13,564 nt of DNA from Eubacteriales bacterium (GTDB lineage: Bacteria; Bacillota_A; Clostridia; Lachnospirales; Lachnospiraceae). The stretch is taken from NCBI GenBank assembly GCA_030527765.1, contig JAUNAE010000060.1, positions 1 to 13,564 on the forward strand, read 5' to 3'. This document shows positions 7,614 to 13,564 of this stretch, in pieces; the first letter of the stretch is position 1, and each line of letters begins with the position of its first letter. The notes under the pieces were generated by a model. That model saw only the letters and a program-made list of their open reading frames with translations. It searched no databases and was not told the origin of the DNA. Position numbers and translations under genes: made by a program.

Positions 7614-7642
7614 TTTACAAGCAAACATGGAATCGATAAAAT
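7614..7642 (+). promoter_or_regulatory. Promoter of the secreted acidic protein gene
   Basis: -35 TTTACA (7614-7619), 17-bp spacer, -10 TAAAAT (7637-7642). It lies just downstream of the ACCGTT repeats. The leader is about 40 nt to ATG 7688 and contains AAGGAG at 7673-7678. Confidence 0.6.
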
Positions 7643-7687
7643 GTGCACACAAGAACAAAATATAGAATTACTAAGGAGAAACAAACT

Positions 7688-8359
7688 ATGAAGAAAAAAT
7701 TTCTTGTAATGTTATTAGCTGCAACAGTGATGACCGGAAGTGCAATGCCGGCATTTGCAGAGACCGAAACTGTCGAGGCAGCCGAAGAAACAGTGGATGC
7801 CGAAGATGAGGAAGCGGATGCCGATGCGGAAGACGCTGAGGATACCGATGCAGCAGAAACAACCGAGAATGTAATCAACTTCGACGATATTGATCCTGCT
7901 TATGAAGGTACCTGGATCGATTTTGAAGACGCATTTTCTGTCTATGTTCCGGATGACTGGAGCGAAATCGAACTCACAGAGGATGATCAGGAAAATGGTA
8001 TTTTTTATGCAATTACAGCTTCTGATGGAACCGGTTGGAATATGAATATCAATTATCAAGAAGCAGGAGATGAAACCTATACCCTCGAACAGCTGGCAGA
8101 ACTCTTTGCTGCAGAAGAGAACTACACCGGCGTTGAAATAGATGTCATCAATGGTATGGATGCGATTTCATTCCAGACCGTCGACAATACCGCATGCATA
8201 TTCACCTTTATGGATGAGGACGGCGGTCTCTATACCATGGTCATTACCGGCGACCTGACCAATGATGATTTTGTCAACATCGCAGTAACTATGGGTGGAT
8301 CTCTCGGGGTTTATGACCTTGAGGACACCGAAGAAGATATGGATGATCTCGAAGACTAA
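7688..8359 (+). CDS. Secreted acidic protein, possible PsbP/DcrB-like fold
   Basis: 223 residues, unrecognised as a named family. Residues 1-24 are a signal peptide (MKKKF, hydrophobic core, AFA|ET). Residues about 25-60 are an almost purely acidic Glu/Asp/Ala stretch. Residues about 65-205 look folded, opening with WIDFEDAFSVYVPDDWSEI, which recalls the F-S-V-x-V-P-x-x-W pattern of PsbP/DcrB/DUF1795-like domains (weak resemblance). The end (DTEEDMDDLED) is acidic again. There is no sortase motif, lipobox or transmembrane anchor, so release is likely. ATG 7688 follows AAGGAG by 9 nt; an upstream in-frame ATG at 7643 overlaps the promoter and would spoil the signal peptide. It is monocistronic, divergent from the AgrA/AgrC-type genes, and probably their target. 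Confidence 0.85.
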   Translation: MKKKFLVMLLAATVMTGSAMPAFAETETVEAAEETVDAEDEEADADAEDAEDTDAAETTENVINFDDIDPAYEGTWIDFEDAFSVYVPDDWSEIELTEDDQENGIFYAITASDGTGWNMNINYQEAGDETYTLEQLAELFAAEENYTGVEIDVINGMDAISFQTVDNTACIFTFMDEDGGLYTMVITGDLTNDDFVNIAVTMGGSLGVYDLEDTEEDMDDLED

Positions 8360-8405
8360 TTCACCAAACTAGCACCCAAAATCCATAATAGCTGTAATAA
8401 ATTCC

Positions 8406-8440
8406 GTAACTATTTCGTACCTCAATAGTTACTTATTTTC
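8406..8440 (+). terminator. Terminator of the secreted acidic protein gene
   Basis: GTAACTATT (8406-8414) pairs perfectly with AATAGTTAC (8424-8432) around a 9-nt loop and is followed by a T-rich tract (TTATTTTC). The stem is AT-rich, so termination may rely also on the stronger hairpin at 8455-8510. Confidence 0.55.
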
Positions 8441-8454
8441 CTGTTTCATACATA

Positions 8455-8510
8455 AATAACCGCAGGCAAATTGCTTCCAATTCCCAGAAGCACAGATGCC
8501 TGCGGTTATT
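8455..8510. terminator. Long two-sided terminator between convergent genes
   Basis: AATAACCGCAGGCA (8455-8468) and TGCCTGCGGTTATT (8497-8510) form a perfect 14-bp stem. Its 28-nt interior holds a second 6-bp stem, TGCTTC (8472-8477) with GAAGCA (8487-8492). The ends are A/T-rich on both strands. Placed between the plus gene ending at 8359 and the minus gene ending at 8560, it probably terminates transcription from both sides. Confidence 0.75.
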
Positions 8511-8559
8511 ATTTGTCAAACGGATATTCGCAATCCGCTTCGTTACTTGCACATAACCC

Positions 8560-9903
8560 TTATATTTTATTTTTCTTCAGTACGTTTCCAATCCAGGTTC
8601 GATAGAAGTAAATAGACATGCAGGTAGCCACACTCCAGCCGATCGGCCATGCCATCCAGATTCCTGTGGATTCCAGTATTGTCTTGGAAAGAAAAATTGC
8701 GAGAGTCACTCTCAAGATCAGATCCGTAAATGTTGCAATCATAAACTGTTTCATTTTTTCTGCTCCACGGAGCACGCCATCGGCAACCAGTTTCGCAGAT
8801 ACAACAAAATAAAATGGAGACAGAATTCTGAGGAACAGCATTCCCGATCTCAGTGCCCTATCTGTCAGATCATCCACAAAGAAATGCAATAATCCGCTTC
8901 CTGCCGTGAAATACAGAAGAAACAGAGGCAGACTCAAACACCAGACAAGTTTCAAACCTGCACGAAAACCCGCCCGAATACGATCGTATTTTCCTGCTCC
9001 AAGATTCTGTGCGGTATAGTTTGATATTCCATTTCCCAAGGTGGTAAAGGAAGTAATTACAAGATTATTCAGCTTCACAGCCGCTGAATATCCCGCCATA
9101 ACTGCCGGACCAAATCCATTAATTACACCTTGAATCACAATATTTCCGATGGAAATAAAGCTTTGCTGAAGTATCGTCGGCACTGCGATGATCACAATTT
9201 TTTTCAGGATCCACGGATCAAAAATCGCTGCTTTTTCAGCGGATTCAATCTGACGAAGTCGCTTAAGAACTACCAAAACAGCCAGAATACAGCTTACTCC
9301 CTGGCAGATAAATGTCGCCCAGGCTACACCTGCAACTCCCATCCGGAAGCCTTTGACGAACCAGACATCCATGCCAATATTTACGGTTGAAGAAACGGCA
9401 AGAAAATAAAATGGTGTCTTGGAATCTCCAAGAGCTGAGAATATTCCCGTTGCAATGTTATAAAAGAATACAAAAGGAAGACTCCAGACATAAATGTCCA
9501 AATACAGTTTGGAATCAGCAAACACAGTCTCCGGAGTGCGGATCAACCGAAGCATAACATCGCATCCAAGGATTCCCATCAGCATCAAGGCAAGACAGAC
9601 AACGACTGCAAACAAACTTGCAGTATATACCGCGGTCTTCATTCGCTTATAATCTTTCGCACCAAACAGCTGGGACACGACCACAGAACATCCCATGTTG
9701 CATCCGAAGGCAAACGCTATGAAAATCAGTGTAATCTCATAGCTGTTGCCAACTGCTGCCAGTGCGTTCTCTCCAATAAATTTTCCGGCAACAAAGCTGT
9801 CTGCAATGTTATACAACTGCTGAAAAATTATGCTGCCAAACAATGGCATACAGAACTTCCACAACACAGTTTCCGGTTTTCCGACTGTCAGATCTTTGTT
9901 CAT
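8560..9903 (-). CDS. MATE family multidrug/metabolite efflux transporter
   Basis: 447 residues, the normal length for the family, with twelve predicted membrane helices in two pseudo-symmetric halves. The N-terminus (LWKFCMPLFGSIIFQQLYNIADSFVAGKFIG), the GNSYEITLIFIAFAFGCNMG stretch, and the second-half IAVPTILQQSFISIGN and AQNLGAGKYDR motifs are typical of prokaryotic MATE exporters. These use a Na+ or H+ gradient to export cationic or aromatic compounds; the substrate cannot be read from sequence. It starts at ATG 9903 with a weak purine-rich GTGGTGATGGA just upstream. It is transcribed alone, between the hairpin at 8455-8510 and its own upstream region. It could serve the detoxification-type genes upstream, but it is separated from that operon by a terminator. 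Confidence 0.94.
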   Translation of the reverse strand: MNKDLTVGKPETVLWKFCMPLFGSIIFQQLYNIADSFVAGKFIGENALAAVGNSYEITLIFIAFAFGCNMGCSVVVSQLFGAKDYKRMKTAVYTASLFAVVVCLALMLMGILGCDVMLRLIRTPETVFADSKLYLDIYVWSLPFVFFYNIATGIFSALGDSKTPFYFLAVSSTVNIGMDVWFVKGFRMGVAGVAWATFICQGVSCILAVLVVLKRLRQIESAEKAAIFDPWILKKIVIIAVPTILQQSFISIGNIVIQGVINGFGPAVMAGYSAAVKLNNLVITSFTTLGNGISNYTAQNLGAGKYDRIRAGFRAGLKLVWCLSLPLFLLYFTAGSGLLHFFVDDLTDRALRSGMLFLRILSPFYFVVSAKLVADGVLRGAEKMKQFMIATFTDLILRVTLAIFLSKTILESTGIWMAWPIGWSVATCMSIYFYRTWIGNVLKKNKI

Positions 9904-9960
9904 TCCATCACCACTTTCTACACATTACAGTCCGTAAAAAAGTATATCACCTCGAACATT

Positions 9961-9983
9961 TTTGTATAGATGAAATTTGTATA
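9961..9983. repeat. Direct repeat upstream of the MATE gene
   Basis: TTTGTATA occurs at 9961-9968 and 9976-9983, a period of 15 bp, about 60-80 bp before the MATE start, where its promoter must lie. I cannot pick a convincing -35/-10 pair here. The repeat may be a regulator site or promoter elements. Confidence 0.35.
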
Positions 9984-10045
9984 AGAACTCTTTCTATTTT
10001 CGGAAAATTATGTAATGATTGCATATTCACATAAAATCAGACCAA

Positions 10046-10081
10046 AAATACCCATCAGAGTGGTATCTCCAATGGGTATTT
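10046..10081 (-). terminator. Terminator of the five-gene operon
   Basis: AAATACCCAT (10046-10055) pairs with ATGGGTATTT (10072-10081), a 10-bp stem. Its 16-nt interior has a further GAG/CTC pairing. On the minus strand the stem runs into five T (ATTTTTGG). It lies about 70 bp after the DUF3737 gene stop at 10151. Confidence 0.75.
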
Positions 10082-10150
10082 CTATGACGAACTCTATGAT
10101 CGTCTTCATATCATAATAGCTGTTGTTATAATTTTATATCTATAGATCTT

Positions 10151-10978
10151 CTATTTTTTCGGATCAATACGGTCTTTTTCGAGGATCAGTTCCCCGATAG
10201 ATTCTGCAGTAATCCGTCCTCCGGAAGGATTCATAACACTTTCAATCTTTGAATCAATCCGGGCATCTACTGTTGAATATTCAAAGGCAAGGGTTGTGTT
10301 AATCAGCTTACAATTCACCATCTTCAGATTCTCAATATAGCAAAGTCCCTGAAGACTTTCGATGGTACAATTAACAAAAGTAATATTCTTTGCATTCCAT
10401 GCAAGATACTCTCCGTAAATATAAGAGTCATAAACAACGACATTCTCGCAATTCCAGAATGCATCTTTGGACATTAGTTTGGAATTATGTACTTCGATAT
10501 TTTTTGCACCGTCGAAACAGTAATTTCCATAAAGATTCAATCCATCAATATAGATATTCTCACTGTTCATCCCGAAATAATCGCCCTTGGCAACAACCTG
10601 TTCCAGGCGAACTCCGTCACAGCTCCAGAAGGTTTCCTGTGCATTGGAAAGGCTGACATTTTTTAATGTCACATTTTTGCATCTTCTGAAATTCTTCGGA
10701 GCTTCAATCATGGAATCCTCCACCTGAATGTTCTCCGTATACCACACTCCGGAACGTCCCATTTCGAACCAGGTACAGTTGTTTACTTTGATATTTTTGG
10801 AGTACCAGAGTGGATATTTCCACTTGAACATACTTCCATAAAGTTCAATATCCCGGCTTTCTTTCAGGGGCGACTCTCCATCATCAAAAATCGTATCTCT
10901 GATCACCAGATCTTTTCCATGGAACAGTGCTCTCTCACCGGTCAATCGTTCCTGTGTAATCACTCTTTTTTCACTCAT
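10151..10978 (-). CDS. DUF3737 family protein (right-handed beta-helix)
   Basis: 275 residues. It is recognised as DUF3737 by the N-terminal QERLTGERALFHG and FDDGESPLKESRDIELYGS segments and KWKYPLWYS. The rest is a regular run of about 20-residue beta-helix coils such as NIKVNNCTWFEM, NIQVEDSMIEA, NVTLKNVSLSNA, NIYIDGLNLYG, NIEVHNSKLMS and NVVVYDSYIYG. These resemble pectate-lyase-like solenoids but without an evident catalytic site. There is no signal peptide, so it is cytoplasmic. The molecular function of the family is unknown to me. It is the last gene of the operon, starting 4 nt after the preceding stop; the only clear ribosome site, AGGTG, is about 13 nt upstream inside the previous gene, which suggests translational coupling. 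Confidence 0.88.
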   Translation of the reverse strand: MSEKRVITQERLTGERALFHGKDLVIRDTIFDDGESPLKESRDIELYGSMFKWKYPLWYSKNIKVNNCTWFEMGRSGVWYTENIQVEDSMIEAPKNFRRCKNVTLKNVSLSNAQETFWSCDGVRLEQVVAKGDYFGMNSENIYIDGLNLYGNYCFDGAKNIEVHNSKLMSKDAFWNCENVVVYDSYIYGEYLAWNAKNITFVNCTIESLQGLCYIENLKMVNCKLINTTLAFEYSTVDARIDSKIESVMNPSGGRITAESIGELILEKDRIDPKK

Positions 10979-10982
10979 AAAT

Positions 10983-11216
10983 TTATAGATTCACCTCATT
11001 CTTTTCCAGCTTATACAGGAAATAATCAAGACAATCAATTCTCTTTTGAGATGCATGAAGTTCTTCCAATAACTCTTTTCTGTGTTCTCGTAATCTCTTA
11101 ACACAGACTTTTCTGCTGCCGCCACAAAATTCCGTCAGAAAACAGTCAATATCCTCTTCATCACATCCGGCATCTCTCAGGTTTTCAATGATGTCTTCTT
11201 TTTTATTATATACCAT
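10983..11216 (-). CDS. Small helical protein, 77 residues, unknown function
   Basis: A short hydrophilic protein predicted almost wholly alpha-helical: an N-terminal helix KKEDIIENLRDAG, a second helix DEEDIDCFLTEF, a Gly-rich turn with CGGSRKVC, then a long charged helix RLREHRKELLEELHASQKRIDCLDYFLYKLEK. The last helix resembles the C-terminal dimerisation coiled coil of MerR-family regulators, but there is no DNA-binding domain. It has four Cys (near 18, 25, 31 and 38) in the first half plus one in the last helix, which may matter in a redox-linked operon. ATG 11216 is chosen because AAAAGGAT lies 7 nt upstream; an in-frame TTG at 11246 lacks this. I recall similar small proteins in Lachnospiraceae operons with these neighbours, but no function. 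Confidence 0.8.
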   Translation of the reverse strand: MVYNKKEDIIENLRDAGCDEEDIDCFLTEFCGGSRKVCVKRLREHRKELLEELHASQKRIDCLDYFLYKLEKNEVNL

Positions 11217-11261
11217 AATACAGATCCTTTTCCATTGCAATATCAACTGTATCCCTGTATT

Positions 11262-12236
11262 TTATGCAAGATTTTTCTTGAAAAACTCTTCCATCTGATC
11301 AAACGGAATCACATCTTTTCGATCATAAAGATCTGTGTGAACTGCATCCGGAATAGACACAAACACTTTGTTATCTCCCTGAAGTTTTGCGAATGCATCT
11401 TTGCCCATATAATAGCTGTGTGCTTTTTCACCATGCATAATCATAACCGCACTGCGAATTTCATGGGAATACTGAAGAAGCGGGCTGTTCATCAGAGATA
11501 CATTGCCAATGACTGCCCATCCATTATTGGAATTCAGCGATCTCTTGTGATATCCACGCTCAGTCTTATAGTAGTCAAAATAATCTTTCAAAAAGAATGG
11601 TGCATCCTCCGGAAGCTGATCCGGTACCCCGCCGGCCATTGCATTGGTATTGTTTCTGTAATCTGCTGTTCTCTGGGCATTATACGCTTTTTTTGCTTCG
11701 AATCTTGCATCCTCGTTGTCTGCAGAATCAAAATATCCATTTGCTGCAATACGGGACATATCATACATTGTAGAGACAACCGTTGCCTTGATTCTGGTAT
11801 CAATTGCTGCAGTATTTAAGGCCATGCCGCCCCATCCGCAGATACCGATGATACCGATTCTTTCCGGGTCTACATTGTCCTGTACCGACAGAAAATCCAC
11901 TGCTGCCTGAAAATCTTCAGTGGAAAAATCCGCACTCGCCATATATCTTGCATTTGCCGGTCCACTCTCTCCTGTAAAGGACGGATCAAAGGCAATCGCA
12001 AGGAATCCTCTCTCTGCCATTTCCTGTGCATAAAGACCTGAAGACTGCTCTTTCACGGCTCCAAAAGGACCACTGACTGCAATCGCCGGAAGCTTTCCCT
12101 CTGCGTTCTTCGGAACATACAGATCTGCTGCAAGCTCAATACCAAAACGATTATGAAATGTCACCTTACTGTGATTTACCTTATCGCTTAACGGAAATAC
12201 CTTATCCCAATCTTTTACTAAATTTAACTCTGACAT
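11262..12236 (-). CDS. Alpha/beta hydrolase with Cys nucleophile (YcjY/dienelactone-hydrolase-like)
   Basis: 324 residues, cytoplasmic. The nucleophile elbow is G-I-C-G-W-G-G with Cys at about 133, so a Cys replaces the Ser of most esterases, as in dienelactone hydrolases. The acid is likely E270 in MHGEKAHS and the base H300 in DAVHTDLYDR. The oxyanion segment SGPFGAVKEQ (about 55-64) and FDPSFTGESGP are typical of the clade that carries GICGWGGMAL. An insertion around 165-235 would form the lid. A Cys nucleophile suggests ester or lactone hydrolysis, or sensitivity to electrophiles and oxidants; the substrate is not known. ATG 12236 follows AAAGGAGA by 7 nt; the upstream start at 12260 would put that ribosome site inside the gene. 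It is third in the operon, 43 nt after the oxidoreductase. Confidence 0.92.
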   Translation of the reverse strand: MSELNLVKDWDKVFPLSDKVNHSKVTFHNRFGIELAADLYVPKNAEGKLPAIAVSGPFGAVKEQSSGLYAQEMAERGFLAIAFDPSFTGESGPANARYMASADFSTEDFQAAVDFLSVQDNVDPERIGIIGICGWGGMALNTAAIDTRIKATVVSTMYDMSRIAANGYFDSADNEDARFEAKKAYNAQRTADYRNNTNAMAGGVPDQLPEDAPFFLKDYFDYYKTERGYHKRSLNSNNGWAVIGNVSLMNSPLLQYSHEIRSAVMIMHGEKAHSYYMGKDAFAKLQGDNKVFVSIPDAVHTDLYDRKDVIPFDQMEEFFKKNLA

Positions 12237-12279
12237 CTTATGTCTCCTTTCAAATTTCAACTTTTGACGTTTCCTTCAT

Positions 12280-12822
12280 TTACTGAATTGCTTTGCCCAT
12301 TTCATATGCTTTTGTCAGGGATGAATGATTCTCTATATCCCCTTTGTCCGTTACTCCGCCGGCAAAAACAGTTCCTGCCAGTCTTGCATGCTCAAAACAT
12401 GCAATCCAACCTTCCACACCACTGATTGCTCTCTCCGGTACAGAGGTTTCATCTTCTGCTGCAGAAGAGAGGAAATAAACATCTCTGAATTTGTAATCGG
12501 TTGTGTACAGTGGATTTCCTCGATCCAGCATAGTTTTGAGCTGACCACTCATCTCGTAATAATAAATCGGTGTCGCAAATACAAGGACATCTGCCTCCTG
12601 CATTTTCTGTTCAATCCGGTCTGCATCATCTCGAATGACACACCGTTTCGTGGTCTGACAGACGAAACATCCTCTGCAGAATTCAATCTTTTTCCCTGCA
12701 AGATTAACCTTTTCCACATCATTTCCGGCATCTTTTGCACCTCTCACAAACGCATCTGCAAGAGCATCTGAGTTGCCTCCGATTCTTGGACTGCTTGAAA
12801 TTACCAGTACTTTTTTGCTCAT
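12280..12822 (-). CDS. NAD(P)H-dependent FMN oxidoreductase, flavodoxin fold, with Cys cluster
   Basis: 180 residues of the NADPH-dependent FMN reductase/iron-sulfur flavoprotein superfamily. The FMN phosphate loop is [11 protein letters not shown] (residues 9-19), and the second flavin-binding segment is [20 protein letters not shown] (82-101). Between them, C49-R-G-C52-F-V-C55 with a further Cys at 61 matches the compact Cys motif of iron-sulfur flavoproteins. It may bind an Fe-S cluster, or the Cys may be structural. It would reduce an electron acceptor, perhaps a quinone, azo or nitro compound (family inference). ATG 12822 overlaps the stop of the acetyltransferase gene by 4 nt (ATGA), so translation is coupled. 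It lies directly before the hydrolase. Confidence 0.92.
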   Translation of the reverse strand: MSKKVLVISSSPRIGGNSDALADAFVRGAKDAGNDVEKVNLAGKKIEFCRGCFVCQTTKRCVIRDDADRIEQKMQEADVLVFATPIYYYEMSGQLKTMLDRGNPLYTTDYKFRDVYFLSSAAEDETSVPERAISGVEGWIACFEHARLAGTVFAGGVTDKGDIENHSSLTKAYEMGKAIQ

Positions 12823-13406
12823 TCTTTCGTCTCCTCTGTATCTTCAATATGCTTGATATGTTTTGCAGGAACTCCTCCGACAATCGTGTTTGGAGCCACA
12901 TCTTTTGTGACAACTGCACCTGCTGCAACAATCGCATGATCTCCAATGGTTACTCCCTGACAGATCGTTGCATTAGCCCCAATCCACACATTTTTTCCAA
13001 TGTGAATCGGCTTTGGTATCACGTTTCCTCTTTTCTCCGGTGTCTGATTATGGTTCAATGTTGCAAGCACCACATTGTGTCCAATCAGAGCTCCATCATC
13101 CACAAAGATCCCTCCCTGATCCTGGAATTTACATCCAGCGTTGATGAATACATTCTTGCCAAACGTGATGTTTTTGCCACAATCTGTGTAAAACGGCGGA
13201 AACATTCCAAAACTCTCATCCACCTCTTTTCCGGTGATCTGACTCATCAAATCCCGGATCTCCTCTTCTGTATGATAAGCATTGTTCAGTTTTGCTGTCA
13301 GACACATCGCCTCCTGGGAAAGGCCACTCATGAACAGATGAATCTCTGATCGTGCCTGCACCTCCCTGCCGCTGTCCATGTACTCCAAAAATTTCTTTAA
13401 ATCCAT
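12819..13406 (-). CDS. Sugar/maltose O-acetyltransferase (LacA/Maa/NodL family, left-handed beta-helix)
   Basis: 195 residues of the hexapeptide-repeat acyltransferases that move acetyl from acetyl-CoA to a sugar or similar hydroxyl. The N-terminal helical part has the family's [21 protein letters not shown] segment, followed by [28 protein letters not shown]. The active-site His lies in [10 protein letters not shown]. The end has the GNVWIGA-type [33 protein letters not shown] hexapeptides and the closing [12 protein letters not shown] stop (TGA) lies just before TTG 13412, so the start is TTG 13412 or ATG 13406. I prefer the ATG. Neither has a good ribosome site; the strong AAGGAG is at 13469-13464. 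It is first in the operon, with the promoter at 13508-13536. The true acceptor may not be a sugar. Confidence 0.92.
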   Translation of the reverse strand: MDLKKFLEYMDSGREVQARSEIHLFMSGLSQEAMCLTAKLNNAYHTEEEIRDLMSQITGKEVDESFGMFPPFYTDCGKNITFGKNVFINAGCKFQDQGGIFVDDGALIGHNVVLATLNHNQTPEKRGNVIPKPIHIGKNVWIGANATICQGVTIGDHAIVAAGAVVTKDVAPNTIVGGVPAKHIKHIEDTEETKE

Positions 13407-13507
13407 ATTCAATCATCAGGCATCATCCAATCATTAGGAAATGTTGATTCGATGAATTCTCTTCTCCTTCACTTCATGTCATTGCTCATTTGATTTCTTA
13501 TGGGTTC

Positions 13508-13536
13508 ATTATATGTTCTTCCTTATGCAAAAACAA
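13508..13536 (-). promoter_or_regulatory. Promoter of the five-gene operon
   Basis: Minus-strand -35 TTGTTT (13536-13531), 17-bp spacer, perfect -10 TATAAT (13513-13508). The leader is about 95 nt to ATG 13406 and contains an AAGGAG at 13469-13464 with no usable start codon at the proper distance. Confidence 0.6.
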
Positions 13537-13564
13537 ATACTTATATTAAATAGTCTGTTATGCC

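Noticed and set aside
7436..7684. Minus-strand 82-codon frame as a possible AgrD-like signal peptide precursor
   Set aside because: It covers the promoters and ACCGTT boxes, lacks a ribosome site and has no AgrD-like layout.
7643..7687. ATG 7643 as start of the secreted acidic protein
   Set aside because: It overlaps the -10 element and would place 15 polar residues before the signal peptide; ATG 7688 follows AAGGAG correctly.
10151..10978. DUF3737 protein as a secreted pectate lyase
   Set aside because: It has beta-helix coils but no signal peptide and no visible catalytic Asp/Arg arrangement.

Overview
The window looks like chromosomal DNA of a low-to-moderate GC Gram-positive anaerobe, most likely a gut Lachnospiraceae relative (Clostridia). 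This is inferred from the gene families (BspA-like leucine-rich-repeat surface protein with Cys-rich C-terminal repeats, GHKL/LytTR two-component pair, DUF3737, cyclophilin-like fold protein) and from strong AGGAG-type ribosome binding sites with TTG/ATG starts. There is no RNA gene, insertion sequence, CRISPR array or phage gene visible.

Layout. (1) 1-3548, minus: a very large secreted LRR_5/BspA-like protein whose C-terminus runs off the left edge. It has about 28 leucine-rich repeats followed by at least six 41-residue Cys-rich units. Its signal peptide is in a different frame from the rest, so the gene is frameshifted as written. (2) 3676-5400: an exported cyclophilin-like fold protein (minus) diverging from a LysR-type regulator (plus). 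The shared 248-bp region holds back-to-back promoters, an imperfect 18-bp dyad and two leader hairpins. (3) 5420-7458, minus: a LytTR response regulator and a GHKL sensor kinase (AgrA/AgrC type), without an AgrB/AgrD peptide gene here. They diverge from (4) 7688-8359, plus: a small secreted, very acidic protein. Two ACCGTT direct repeats, good candidates for LytTR-regulator boxes, sit just upstream of its -35 element. (5) 8560-9903, minus: a stand-alone MATE efflux transporter, converging on the acidic protein gene across a long two-sided hairpin. (6) 13406-10151, minus: a five-gene operon with a promoter at its head and a terminator at its end. In order it encodes a hexapeptide O-acetyltransferase, a flavodoxin-fold NAD(P)H:FMN oxidoreductase with a Cys cluster, an alpha/beta hydrolase with a Cys nucleophile, a 77-residue helical protein and a DUF3737 beta-helix protein.

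How they may work together (inference). Region 6 and the LysR/cyclophilin-like pair are families that I recall recurring together in Clostridia as a LysR-controlled, redox- or detoxification-type module. The substrate is unknown. Regions 3 and 4 read as a self-contained signalling unit: a membrane sensor, its DNA-binding regulator, and a divergent exported target carrying the regulator's likely binding sites. The most distinctive signals are this LytTR promoter, the frame break in the LRR gene, and the nearly identical terminal Cys-rich repeats.
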